A stretch of 64,000 nucleotides of DNA from Actinocrinis sp035605935 (GTDB lineage: Bacteria > Actinomycetota > Actinomycetes > Streptomycetales > Catenulisporaceae), in contig NZ_DATNGK010000266.1 of the NCBI RefSeq assembly GCF_035605935.1, forward strand, positions 33,265-97,264. Direction: 5' to 3'. The notes under the pieces are model-generated. The model was not told the DNA's origin and did no database searches. It worked only from the letters and a program-made list of their open reading frames with translations. Within the stretch, counting starts at the first letter, position 1. Every line of letters begins with the position of its first letter. The translations under genes and the position numbers were made by a program. Below, piece by piece: positions 49,934-59,042 of the stretch.

Positions 49934-51486
49934 CGTCACTGGACGCCGCCCCCGGGTCCCTCTCCGGAGCCCCCCGGCGGCAGGTCTGGTTCCTCACGGG
50001 GAGTCAGGGCCTTTACGGCGAGGATACGCTGCGGCAGGTCGCCGACCAGTCCCGCGCGATCGCCGAGCAGCTTTCCGCGGCGCTCGGGGAGGGCGCCGAC
50101 GGATCTACCGGCCCGGTCGAGCTGGTCTGGAAGCCGGTGCTCACCGACGCGGCCGCGATCCGGCGGCTGTGCCTCGACGCGAACGGCGAGGACAACTGCG
50201 TCGGCCTGATCGCGTGGATGCACACCTTCTCGCCGGCCAAGATGTGGATATCGGGGCTCGACGCGCTGCGCAAGCCGCTGCTGCACCTGCACACGCAGGC
50301 GAACGTGGCGCTGCCGTGGTCGACGATCGACATGGACTTCATGAACCTTAACCAGGCCGCGCACGGCGACCGCGAGTTCGGGTTCGTGCAGACCCGGCTC
50401 GGCGTGCCGCGCAAGACCGTGGCCGGGCATGTGAGCGACCCGAGCGTGGCCGAGCGGATCGGCACCTGGGTCCGCGCCGCGCAGGGGCTCGCCGAGGTGC
50501 GCACGCTGAAGCTGGCCCGGTTCGGCGACAACATGCGCGACGTCGCGGTGACCGAGGGCGACAAGGTCGAGGCGCAGCTGCGCTTCGGCGTCTCGGTCAA
50601 CACCTATGGCGTCAACGACCTGGTCGCGGTGGTCGACGCGATCACCGACTCGCGGATCGACGACCTGGTCAAGCAGTACGAGGACGAATACCGCGTCGCG
50701 CCCGAGCTGCGCAGCGGCGGCGAGCGGCACGACTCGCTGCGGTACGCCGCGCGCATCGAGCTCGGCCTGCGCGACTTCCTGACCTCGGGCGGCTTCCGGG
50801 CCTTCACCACCAACTTCGAGGACCTCGGCGGGCTACGGCAGCTGCCGGGCCTGGCGGTGCAGCGGCTGATGGCCGACGGCTACGGCTTCGGCGGCGAGGG
50901 CGACTGGAAGACCTCGGTGTTGCTGCGCACGGTCAAGGCGATGGCGGCGGGCCGGCCCGGCGGTACCTCGTTCATGGAGGACTACACCTACAACTTCGAG
51001 CCCGGCCGCGAGGTCATCCTCGGCGCGCACATGCTCGAGGTCTGTCCCTCCATCGCGACCGAGACACCGTCCTGCGAGATCCACCCGCTCGGCATCGGCG
51101 GGCGCGAGGACCCAGTGCGCCTGGTCTTCGACGCGCAGCCCGGTCCGGCCGTGGTGGTCGGGCTCGCGGACCTCGGCGAGCGCTTCCGCCTGGTGGCCAA
51201 CGAAATCGACGTGCTGCCTCCGCTCGAGCCGCTGCCCAAGCTGCCGGTGGCCCGCGCGGTGTGGACGCCACGGCCGAACCTGCGTACCTCCGCGGAGGCG
51301 TGGCTGACCGCGGGCGCCCCGCACCACACGGTCATGTCTTCCGCGGTCGGCGCCGAGGAACTGCACGACCTGGCCGAGATGCTCTCGGTCGAGCTGCTGG
51401 TGATCGACGCCGACACCACCGTCCGCCAATTCACCAGGGAGCTGCGATGGAACCAGGCCTACCACCGCCTGGCGCAGGGCTTCTAA
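49930..51486 (+). CDS. araA: L-arabinose isomerase
   Basis: A 518-residue enzyme. Motifs: VWFLTGSQGLYGEDTL at the start, WMHTFSPAKMWISGL, LHTQANVALPW, DMDFMNLNQAAHGDREFGF (about 137) and GEGDWKTSVLLRTVKAM with the catalytic Glu, followed by a MEDYTYNFE segment with a second Glu. Conserved His in EVCPS...PLGIGGRED region completes the metal site. It isomerises L-arabinose to L-ribulose with Mn2+. The ATG overlaps the araD stop by four bases (ATGA). A hairpin follows the stop codon within 40 bases. Confidence 0.95.
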   Translation: MTSLDAAPGSLSGAPRRQVWFLTGSQGLYGEDTLRQVADQSRAIAEQLSAALGEGADGSTGPVELVWKPVLTDAAAIRRLCLDANGEDNCVGLIAWMHTFSPAKMWISGLDALRKPLLHLHTQANVALPWSTIDMDFMNLNQAAHGDREFGFVQTRLGVPRKTVAGHVSDPSVAERIGTWVRAAQGLAEVRTLKLARFGDNMRDVAVTEGDKVEAQLRFGVSVNTYGVNDLVAVVDAITDSRIDDLVKQYEDEYRVAPELRSGGERHDSLRYAARIELGLRDFLTSGGFRAFTTNFEDLGGLRQLPGLAVQRLMADGYGFGGEGDWKTSVLLRTVKAMAAGRPGGTSFMEDYTYNFEPGREVILGAHMLEVCPSIATETPSCEIHPLGIGGREDPVRLVFDAQPGPAVVVGLADLGERFRLVANEIDVLPPLEPLPKLPVARAVWTPRPNLRTSAEAWLTAGAPHHTVMSSAVGAEELHDLAEMLSVELLVIDADTTVRQFTRELRWNQAYHRLAQGF

Positions 51487-51522
51487 GAGCCCTGCCGAGC
51501 GAATCCGCGGCTCACAAAGACC

Positions 51523-51556
51523 CCCCGGCCGCGCTGCCGCACCAGTGCGGCCGGGG
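51523..51556 (+). terminator. Hairpin between araA and the ABC importer genes
   Basis: CCCCGGCCGC (51523-51532) pairs perfectly with GCGGCCGGGG (51547-51556) around a 14-base loop, 36 bases past the araA stop. It could terminate part of the transcripts or protect the 3' end of araBDA mRNA. Confidence 0.6.
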
Positions 51557-51578
51557 TGACCAGTACCACCCTCACCAG

Positions 51579-51632
51579 CACCACCCGCAGTACCCGCACC
51601 ACCGGCAGTACCCGCACCACCGGCTGTACCGC
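51579..51632 (+). repeat. Three tandem 18-bp repeats
   Basis: Units CACCACCCGCAGTACCCG (51579), CACCACCGGCAGTACCCG (51597) and CACCACCGGCTGTACCGC (51615) follow one another exactly. They lie between araA and the importer genes, just after the hairpin. No gene explains them. Confidence 0.8.
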
Positions 51633-51682
51633 ACAAAAGGCTCGTTCCGACCTATCCACCACATGAAGGGCACCGATCAACG

Positions 51683-52858
51683 ATGATTGGCACACAAACG
51701 ACCCGGTCCATCGCGGCGGTCTCGGCTGCCGCGCTGCTGGCCCTCTCGGCCGCCGCCTGTTCGAAGTCGAGCACCGGCTCGTCCGCGGGCAGCGCTCCGT
51801 CCGGTGGCGCCAGCGTCGCCAGCAACTGCCTGACCTCGCCGACCGCCACGCCGAACCCGGCCACCGACCCGGTCGGCTTCAACCAGGCGAACCTGGCCGA
51901 CCTGGACAAGGCGCTCAAGTGCGCGATGAACGGCAAGGACCTGTCCTCGGTCAACATCGCCATGGTGGTCAACGTGGCGGCCGCCTACTGGAAGGCCGGT
52001 CAGACCGGATTCCTCAAGGGCTGCGCTGACCTGGGCATCTCCAACAGCAAGTGCACCTACTTCGCCCCGCCGAACGGCAAGCTGACTGAGCAGACCAGTG
52101 AGCTCGAGACGCTGCGCTCGCAGGGCGTGACCGGCTACTCGATCTCCGCGATCGACCCGGCCACCGCTAAGGGCACCATCGCCACCGACACCGCAGCCGG
52201 CATCGACGTGCTCGCGATCGACTCGCCGCTGCCCGGCACCGCCGCAGCCTCGCTGTACCTCGGCACCGTCAACTACGACGCCGGGTTCGCCGCGGGCACC
52301 CAGATGAAGAAGGTCCTCAACGGCACCGGCAAGGTGGCGATCCTGGTCGGCTCGCTCACCGCGTCGAACGCCACCCAGCGCATCGCCGGCTTCAAGGCGG
52401 CCATCGGTTCGGGCATCTCGGTCGTCCAGACCGTCAACGACGACCTGTCCGCGAGCACCGCGACATCTGACGCGGAGACCATCCTCGCGAACAACCCGGA
52501 CGTCAACGGCCTCTACGGCGTGTACTCGTACGACGGCGGCGCCCTGGCCAGCGCAGTGACCACGGCCCACAAGACCGCCACGGTGCACATCGTGTCGGAC
52601 GACTCGGACCCGGACACCCTGGCCGCGATCAGCTCTGGCGTCATCTCCGGCACCATCGTGCAGATGCCGTACGAGCAGGGCTACACCGGCGCCTACATCC
52701 TGGCTGCGGAGAAGGTCCTGGGTAAGGACGCGACGATGAACATCATCAAGCCGTACCTCGCCTCCGACGGCACCACCCTCAGCTCGGGCGTCGGCGTGAT
52801 CACCAAGGACGACCTGAGCCAGTACAACTCGCTCGCCTCCTCCCTGGGAATCAGCTAA
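51683..52858 (+). CDS. Sugar ABC transporter substrate-binding lipoprotein
   Basis: A 391-residue lipoprotein. The signal peptide ends at the lipobox LSAAAC, with C26 the likely lipidated Cys, followed by a Ser/Gly linker. The rest is a periplasmic-binding (type 1) fold of the ribose/xylose/arabinose class: VNIAMVVNVAAAYWKAGQTGFLKG, YSISAIDPATAKGTI, then GKVAILVGSL and the late VNGLYGVYSYDGGALA. It captures sugar outside the cell for the ABC importer encoded next. Its position after araA makes L-arabinose the probable substrate. The stop is two bases before the ATPase start. Confidence 0.9.
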   Translation: MIGTQTTRSIAAVSAAALLALSAAACSKSSTGSSAGSAPSGGASVASNCLTSPTATPNPATDPVGFNQANLADLDKALKCAMNGKDLSSVNIAMVVNVAAAYWKAGQTGFLKGCADLGISNSKCTYFAPPNGKLTEQTSELETLRSQGVTGYSISAIDPATAKGTIATDTAAGIDVLAIDSPLPGTAAASLYLGTVNYDAGFAAGTQMKKVLNGTGKVAILVGSLTASNATQRIAGFKAAIGSGISVVQTVNDDLSASTATSDAETILANNPDVNGLYGVYSYDGGALASAVTTAHKTATVHIVSDDSDPDTLAAISSGVISGTIVQMPYEQGYTGAYILAAEKVLGKDATMNIIKPYLASDGTTLSSGVGVITKDDLSQYNSLASSLGIS

Positions 52859-52860
52859 CG

Positions 52861-54444
52861 ATGAGTCTGCCCCAAAGCCCTGCAACATCGGGCACCCCCA
52901 GCCGCGCGGTTCTCGCGCGGCTGCGGGGGGTGCACAAGACCTACGGCCCGGTACGGGTGTTGGACCTCCCTGAACTCGACCTGTATGCAGGGCAGGTCGT
53001 CGGGGTGGTCGGGGAAAACGGCGCGGGCAAGTCCACGCTGATGGGCACTCTCGCCGGCTCCGTCCACCGGGACGGCGGAGAGATCGAGATCGACGGCGCG
53101 CCGCTGGTACCCGGTTCCACCCATGCCGCGCAGGACCTGGGCGTAGCCCTGGTCTCGCAGGAGTTCCCGCTGGTTGGGCAACTCTCCGTGGCGGAGAACC
53201 TGCTGCTCGGGCGGCGCCCGAAGGAGTCGAAGCGCAAGGTGCTGACGGACCGGCGGGCGCAGCGTGCCGAGGCCGTCGCCATCCTGGCCAGGATCGGCGT
53301 GACCGAGCGGGAGATCCCGGTCGGCCGCACGGTGCGCACCCTTCCGGTGCCCGCGCGGCAGCTGATCGAGATCGCCAAAGCCTTCGGCCGCAAGCCCCGG
53401 CTGCTCATCCTCGATGAGCCGACCTCATCGCTCGGCCCGGTCGAGGCGGCGCGCGTGCTGCGTCTGGCCCGGCAGCTGGCCGACGAGGGCGGCACGGTGC
53501 TGTTCATCGGCCACCGGCTCGATGAGGTGCGTCAGGTCAGCGACCGGATCATCGTGCTTCGCAACGGCCGGCTCGTCGCGGACCTGGATCGCGCGGAGGC
53601 GAGCGAAGACCGGTTGATCCGCGAGATGGTCGGCGGTGAGATCGCGCACAGCGAGCCGAAGGTCGCCGACCGGGAGAAGCCGGTGTTGCTGACCATCAAG
53701 GGTCTGACCGCCGACGGCCTCGGCCCGGTCGACTTGGAGGTGCGCGCGGGCGAGATCATGGGCATTGCCGGGCTGATGGGTTCTGGTCGCAGCCGGCTGA
53801 TCCACACCGTGGCGGGCGCTCAACCCGCCACCGGCGGCACCATGCAGCTGGAAGGCGCGGCTTACGCGCCTCACGGCGTCGGAGACGGCGCGCAGGCGGG
53901 GATCGCGCTGATTCCGGAGGACCGCAAGGAACAGTCGCTCGTCCTGTTCGCCCCGATCAAGGACAACGTGACCGTCGGCATCCTGCGCAAGATCAGCTCC
54001 CGCGGCGTGCTCGGCCCGCGGCGCAGGCGCCAGGAGGGCCAGCGGATCGCCGAGAGCGTCAACGTGCGGATGCAGTCGGTCGAGCAGCCGATCGGCTCGC
54101 TCTCTGGCGGCAACCAGCAGCGGGCGATCTTCGGGCGGGCCTTCGCCTCCAACCCGAAGCTGCTGCTGCTCGACGAGCCGACCCGTGGCGTCGACGTCGG
54201 CGCCAAAGCCGAGATCTACGAGTTGATCGATCGCGCTGCGGCACAGGGCATGGCGGTTCTGGCGGCTTCCTCCGAGCTGGAGGAACTGCTGTGGATCTGC
54301 AACCGGATCGCGGTGATGAACCACGGCCGCGTCGTCGAGGTACTGGAACGAGCCGAGGCCACTAAGGAACGAATCATGACCGCGGCCGCGGGCACAGCCG
54401 TGTCCACGCTGAACGGGCCGCTTACGAACGGAGCAGTCGCGTGA
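52861..54444 (+). CDS. Sugar ABC transporter ATPase with two nucleotide-binding domains
   Basis: A 527-residue double ATPase as in RbsA/XylG/AraG. The first domain has Walker A GENGAGKST (about 54), a signature region with LPVPARQLIEIAKAF instead of LSGGQ, and Walker B LLILDEPTSSLGP. The second has a degenerate Walker A (GLMGSGRSRL), the canonical LSGGNQQR signature and LLLLDEPTRGVDVGAK. Such asymmetry is normal for this family. It powers the permease encoded next. The start is two bases past the binding-protein stop. Confidence 0.92.
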   Translation: MSLPQSPATSGTPSRAVLARLRGVHKTYGPVRVLDLPELDLYAGQVVGVVGENGAGKSTLMGTLAGSVHRDGGEIEIDGAPLVPGSTHAAQDLGVALVSQEFPLVGQLSVAENLLLGRRPKESKRKVLTDRRAQRAEAVAILARIGVTEREIPVGRTVRTLPVPARQLIEIAKAFGRKPRLLILDEPTSSLGPVEAARVLRLARQLADEGGTVLFIGHRLDEVRQVSDRIIVLRNGRLVADLDRAEASEDRLIREMVGGEIAHSEPKVADREKPVLLTIKGLTADGLGPVDLEVRAGEIMGIAGLMGSGRSRLIHTVAGAQPATGGTMQLEGAAYAPHGVGDGAQAGIALIPEDRKEQSLVLFAPIKDNVTVGILRKISSRGVLGPRRRRQEGQRIAESVNVRMQSVEQPIGSLSGGNQQRAIFGRAFASNPKLLLLDEPTRGVDVGAKAEIYELIDRAAAQGMAVLAASSELEELLWICNRIAVMNHGRVVEVLERAEATKERIMTAAAGTAVSTLNGPLTNGAVA

Positions 54445-55472
54445 GCACCCAGACCACCCTTCCGCCGGCCGGTGCCCAGGGCACCGCGCAGCCGGCGCAG
54501 CGCAGCGGCCTGACCAGGCTGCTGATCGAGACCCCGGAGACGGGCGTCATCGCGGCGTGCGTCGTCTTCTTCATCCTGATCTCGTTCAAGGCGCCGACCT
54601 TCCACAGCGTGGGCAACCTCCAGGTGGTGGGCCGCGACCTCGGCCAGACCGGCATCCTCGCGATCGGCGAGTCCCTGGTCATCCTGACCGGCGGAATCGA
54701 CCTGTCGGTCGGCGCGCTGGCCGGCCTGGCCGGCATCCTGGCGGCCTGGTTCAACGTAAGCGGGCACATGCCGGCCCCGCTGGCGATCCTGCTGACCATC
54801 GTCATCTGCGGGATCGCCGGGCTCTGGCACGGTCTGATGGTGACCCGCCTGAACGTGCCACCATTCGTGATCACCCTGGTGACATATACGGTCACCATCG
54901 GCGCGGCGCTGGCGATCACCTCGGGCACGCCGATCAGTGGCACCGACCCGCTGTTCCAGAACCTGAGCGCGTTCTATGTGGGCCAGATCCCGGTTCCGGC
55001 GCTGATCTTCGTGGGCGCGGTGATCATCACCTGGTTCCTGCTTGAACGCACCTATGTCGGCCGCCAGATCTACGCGGTGGGCGGCAACAAGGAGGCGGCG
55101 CGGCTCGCGGCGATCCCGATCAAGCGCCGGATCACCTCGGTGTACGTCGCCAGCGCGGCGCTCGCCGGCGTGGTCGGCGTGCTGACCGTCGGCCGGGAGA
55201 GCGGCACGGCCGACCCCTCGGTCGGCGGCTCCGGGTGGGAGCTGATCGCCATCGCGGCGGCAGTGGTCGGCGGCGTCTCGCTGTTCGGCGGCGAGGGCCG
55301 GATCATCGGCATCGCGGCCGGCGCGATCCTGCTGGAGATCATCCACAACGGCCTGCTGTCCATGCACGTGAACCAGTACGACATCCAGATGGTTCAGGGC
55401 GCCGTGCTCGGCGTCGCGATCCTGCTCGACCGCCTGCGCGCGCGCTACTTCGGCCGAGGAGAACGCGGCTAG
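54441..55472 (+). CDS. Sugar ABC transporter permease (ribose/arabinose class)
   Basis: A 343-residue permease with eight to ten helices. Diagnostic motifs: GESLVILTGGIDLSVGALAGLAGIL (quoted in part), NVPPFVITLVTY and the cytoplasmic loop TYVGRQIYAVGGNKEAARLA that contacts the ATPase, then GGVSLFGGEGRIIG. The pattern is that of RbsC/AraH-type permeases. A GTG start at 54441 overlaps the ATPase stop by four bases (GTGA). A single permease is expected to homodimerise. A strong hairpin follows 73 bases after the stop. Confidence 0.92.
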   Translation: MSTQTTLPPAGAQGTAQPAQRSGLTRLLIETPETGVIAACVVFFILISFKAPTFHSVGNLQVVGRDLGQTGILAIGESLVILTGGIDLSVGALAGLAGILAAWFNVSGHMPAPLAILLTIVICGIAGLWHGLMVTRLNVPPFVITLVTYTVTIGAALAITSGTPISGTDPLFQNLSAFYVGQIPVPALIFVGAVIITWFLLERTYVGRQIYAVGGNKEAARLAAIPIKRRITSVYVASAALAGVVGVLTVGRESGTADPSVGGSGWELIAIAAAVVGGVSLFGGEGRIIGIAAGAILLEIIHNGLLSMHVNQYDIQMVQGAVLGVAILLDRLRARYFGRGERG

Positions 55473-55545
55473 CCGCGCCATCGCGACAAGGCGCCCGCCG
55501 GAGCGCCGAACCGCTTGGTATTCCGGCCCGTGTAACACATTTGCC

Positions 55546-55585
55546 AGCGGCGCTCCCATAGTTGGGGAAGCTCGGGAGCGCCGCT
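55546..55585 (+). terminator. Hairpin between the ABC importer and GH51 genes
   Basis: AGCGGCGCTCCC (55546-55557) pairs perfectly with GGGAGCGCCGCT (55574-55585) around a 16-base loop. It lies 73 bases after the permease stop and 60 before the GH51 start. It would either end the importer transcript or attenuate read-through. Confidence 0.7.
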
Positions 55586-55645
55586 CGCGGGGGATCTGCA
55601 GAGTTCGCCCATGCCCACCTGTGGACCTCACGCGAAGGAGCCCTT

Positions 55646-58600
55646 GTGTCCACGCACGTTTCAGCATTAATACGCAACACCAGACATAGAACCCTTACCG
55701 TCTTCGCAGCCGGGGTCGCCATGACGGCGGCGGCCCTCGCTTCGCCGCTGTCCGCGCACGCCGCCACCGGCCCGATTCCCGCGGTCGCGAGCCCGGCCGG
55801 GCACTGGTCTTTCGACGAGGGCACCGGCACCACCGCCGCTGACTCCTCCGGCAACGGCCACGCCGCGACCCTCGGCGCCACCGCGGGCTGGGGCGCCGGC
55901 AACGTCGGCAGCCACGCCCTCGCGCTGACCGGCACCGCCACCGGCGAGGCCACCGTCGCCGGCCCGGCGGTCGACACCTCCCAGAGCTTCACCGCCTCGG
56001 CCTGGGTCAACCTCAAGGCGCTCGGCGGCTTCCAGACGGTGCTGTCCATTTCCGGCAGCAACGTCTCAGGCTTCTACCTCGGCCTGCGCGGCGACACCGG
56101 CACTCTCGCCTTCGCGCGGCTGGGCTCCGACGCGACCGGCACCGCGACCGTGGTGGCCTCACCGACCGCCCCGGTGGCCGGCACCTGGTACCACATTGTC
56201 GGTGTCGACAACGTCAGTGCCGGAACTCTGACCCTGTACGTGGACGGTCACTCGGTCGGCTCCACTCCGTACACCGGCCAGTGGAAAGCGTCCGGCGACA
56301 CACTCATCGGTCACGGCCTTTACGGCGGCAACCAGGTCGACTACGTCAACGGCTCGATCGATGACGTGCAGATGTTCTCCTCGGCGCTGACCGCACAGCA
56401 GGTCGCCGGGCTGGACGAACCGGCCGCGTACTCCTTCGACGACGGCACCGGCACCACCGCCGCCGACACCTCCGGTCATGGCAATACCCTGACGCTCGGC
56501 TCGGGCGCCACGTGGACGGCGGGCCACATCGGATCGAACGCCCTCGCGCTCGACGCCACCGCGACCGGCAACGCGACCAACGCCTCCCCGGTCGTCGACA
56601 CCTCGCAGCCGTTCTCGGTCTCCACCTGGGTGAACCTCAAGTCCACCGCGGGCTTCCAAACGGCCGCGTCGATTGACGGCGCCAACGTCTCAGGCTTCTA
56701 CCTCGGCCTGCGCGGCGACACCGGCAAGTTCGCCTTCGCCCGCCTCGCCTCCGACAGCACCTCCGCGGCGGCGACGCACGCCGACGCGACCAGCGCTCCG
56801 GTCGCAGGGACCTGGTATAACCTGATCGGCGTCAACGACGCCGCGGATGGCCTGCTCAAGCTGTACGTCAACGGCGTGCTGCAGTCCTCGGTCCCGTACA
56901 CCGGCGGCTGGAAGGCCACCGGCAAGACGGTGGTCGGCGGCGGCGAATACGGCGGCGGCCGCGTGGACTTCGTCAACGGCACGATCGACGACACGACGTT
57001 CTACAACGCCGGGCTCAACGACGAGGACGCCTCGTTCATCGGCACCAACGGCTCGTCGGTCATCAACGTGGACACTTCGCAGTCCGGCGCGACGGTCTCG
57101 CCGCAACTGTTCGGCGCCATGATGGAGGACATCAACTACGGCGCTGAGGGCGGTATCTACAACGACGAGGTGCGCAACAGCGGCTTCAACGACTCGTCCA
57201 ACCCGCTGAACGCGTGGTCGGCTGTCGCAGGACCCGGAGTCACCGCGTCGCTGACCTCTGACACGTCGACCGGACCGACCTCCGCACTGACCGCGTCTGG
57301 CAAGCTGACGGTGGGCACTGGCGTCAGCGCCAAGCACAGCACGGTCGCGAAGGCCACCGGCACCAGCAGCGTCAACGCCTCAACGCTCTACCGCGCCGGC
57401 ATCGCGAACTCCGGCTACTTCGGCGTCGGCATCGCGCCGTCGACGACGTACACCGCGTCGTTCTACGCCAAGTCGAGCGGCAGCTTCGCGGGTCCGCTGG
57501 ATGTGGACCTCGAGTCCACCTCCGGCACGGTCTACGCCAGCGCGTCGGTCAAGGGCGTCGGCACATCGTGGCACAAGTTCACGGTCAAGCTGATCACCCC
57601 GTCCACCGCGCCGACGACCGCCACCAACAAGCTGGTCATCTCCACCACCGCCAACTCGGCGAACGGTGCGGCGATCTGGTTCGGCGCGACGTACCTGTAC
57701 CCGCCGTCGTATCAGAACTCATCGAACCACCTGCGCATCGACCTGATGCAGAAGCTGGCGCAGCTCAAGCCCTCAGTCTTCCGGGTGCCCGGCGGCAACT
57801 ACCTGGAGGGCAACACCTACGCCACCCGGTTCCAGTGGTCGAACACCGTCGGCCCGGTGGATGAGCGGGCCGGTCACATGAACTCGGCCTGGGGCTACTG
57901 GTCCACCGACGGAATGGGCATCGACGAGTACCTGCAGATGGCCGAGGAGGTCGGCTCGACCCCGATCCTCGCGGTCTACGCGGGTTACACGCTCAACGGC
58001 CAGTCGGACACCGGCAGCACCCTGATCAACGACGTGACCGACGCGATCAACGAGATCCACTACCTGACCGACCCGACGAGCACGAACTGGGGAGCGCTGC
58101 GGGCCCGCAACGGTCACAAGGCGCCGTACAAGATCCCCTATGTCGAGGTCGGCAACGAGGACTGGTTCTCCAACTCGTACGCGGCCCGCTACCCGCTGTT
58201 CTACGTCGCGATCCACTCGGCGTTCCCGAACATGAAGATCATCGCGACGGCCGACTCGACCGGCGGCGCTCCGTACGACGTGATCGACGATCACTTCTAC
58301 AACTCGCCGGCCTGGTTCGAGGCGAACTCGCACTACTTCGACAACACCCCGCGCGGCGCGAACAAGATCTTCATCGGCGAGTACGCGGCCAATGAGGGCT
58401 CCCCGGGCAACGACCTGAACTCCGCGCTCGGCGACGCGTCCTGGCTGCTCGGCCTGGAGCGCAACTCCGACCTGGTCACCATGTCCGCGTACGCGCCGCT
58501 GTGGGTCAACGTCAACGGCCACCAGTGGACGCCCGACCTGATCGGGTTCGACAACAACACCAGCTACGGCTCGCCGAGCTACTACGCCCAGGTGATGTTG

Positions 58601-58936
58601 AACCACAACCACGGCAGCACGGTGGTCCCGAACACGGTCGGCGGCGCCGGCGGCCTGCAAACGCTGGTCACCCGCACCGGCTCGACGTACTACCTCACGG
58701 TGATCAACACCGGCGGAGCGGCGCACGCCGCGACGGTGAACCTGGCCGGCGTCACCACGACGTCGTCCACGGCCACGTCCACCACGCTGTCGGGCGCTTC
58801 CGCCACCGCGACCAACTCGATCACCAGCCCGACGAACGTCGTGCCGGTCACCGGGACGGTCTCCGGCCTCGGCACCACGTTCACCCAGTCCTTCCCCGCC
58901 TACTCGATCACCATCCTGCAGTTCACCGCCAGCTGA
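55646..58936 (+). CDS. Secreted GH51 alpha-L-arabinofuranosidase with two LamG domains
   Basis: A 1096-residue protein. Signal peptide to about residue 39 (ASPLSAHA). Two tandem LamG/concanavalin-like domains follow (about 50-250 and 255-465), each with the repeated NVSGFYLGLRGDTG block. The GH51 catalytic part runs from about 471 with LFGAMMEDINYGAEGGIYND. An inserted carbohydrate-binding-like beta-sandwich precedes the barrel. The acid/base is E838 in EVGNEDW and the nucleophile E912 in FIGEYAANEG. It releases L-arabinofuranose from arabinan or arabinoxylan outside the cell. The GTG at 55646 has AAGGAG with five-base spacing; a longer frame from 55562 runs across the hairpin. It completes the arabinose locus. 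Confidence 0.92.
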   Translation: MSTHVSALIRNTRHRTLTVFAAGVAMTAAALASPLSAHAATGPIPAVASPAGHWSFDEGTGTTAADSSGNGHAATLGATAGWGAGNVGSHALALTGTATGEATVAGPAVDTSQSFTASAWVNLKALGGFQTVLSISGSNVSGFYLGLRGDTGTLAFARLGSDATGTATVVASPTAPVAGTWYHIVGVDNVSAGTLTLYVDGHSVGSTPYTGQWKASGDTLIGHGLYGGNQVDYVNGSIDDVQMFSSALTAQQVAGLDEPAAYSFDDGTGTTAADTSGHGNTLTLGSGATWTAGHIGSNALALDATATGNATNASPVVDTSQPFSVSTWVNLKSTAGFQTAASIDGANVSGFYLGLRGDTGKFAFARLASDSTSAAATHADATSAPVAGTWYNLIGVNDAADGLLKLYVNGVLQSSVPYTGGWKATGKTVVGGGEYGGGRVDFVNGTIDDTTFYNAGLNDEDASFIGTNGSSVINVDTSQSGATVSPQLFGAMMEDINYGAEGGIYNDEVRNSGFNDSSNPLNAWSAVAGPGVTASLTSDTSTGPTSALTASGKLTVGTGVSAKHSTVAKATGTSSVNASTLYRAGIANSGYFGVGIAPSTTYTASFYAKSSGSFAGPLDVDLESTSGTVYASASVKGVGTSWHKFTVKLITPSTAPTTATNKLVISTTANSANGAAIWFGATYLYPPSYQNSSNHLRIDLMQKLAQLKPSVFRVPGGNYLEGNTYATRFQWSNTVGPVDERAGHMNSAWGYWSTDGMGIDEYLQMAEEVGSTPILAVYAGYTLNGQSDTGSTLINDVTDAINEIHYLTDPTSTNWGALRARNGHKAPYKIPYVEVGNEDWFSNSYAARYPLFYVAIHSAFPNMKIIATADSTGGAPYDVIDDHFYNSPAWFEANSHYFDNTPRGANKIFIGEYAANEGSPGNDLNSALGDASWLLGLERNSDLVTMSAYAPLWVNVNGHQWTPDLIGFDNNTSYGSPSYYAQVMLNHNHGSTVVPNTVGGAGGLQTLVTRTGSTYYLTVINTGGAAHAATVNLAGVTTTSSTATSTTLSGASATATNSITSPTNVVPVTGTVSGLGTTFTQSFPAYSITILQFTAS

Positions 58937-58982
58937 TCACTGGCAACCCCGGCTGACCGACCGTCAGCCGGCAAGCAACACA

Positions 58983-59016
58983 TCCGGCCGGGATCTGACC
59001 CCAGATCCCGGCCGGA
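58983..59016 (+). terminator. Strong hairpin terminator after the GH51 gene
   Basis: TCCGGCCGGGATCTG (58983-58997) pairs perfectly with CAGATCCCGGCCGGA (59002-59016) over 15 bp with a four-base loop, and a short T-containing tail follows. It marks the end of the arabinose locus. Confidence 0.88.
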
Positions 59017-59042
59017 CCGTTTCCACCCCTTACTGTTGTCCC

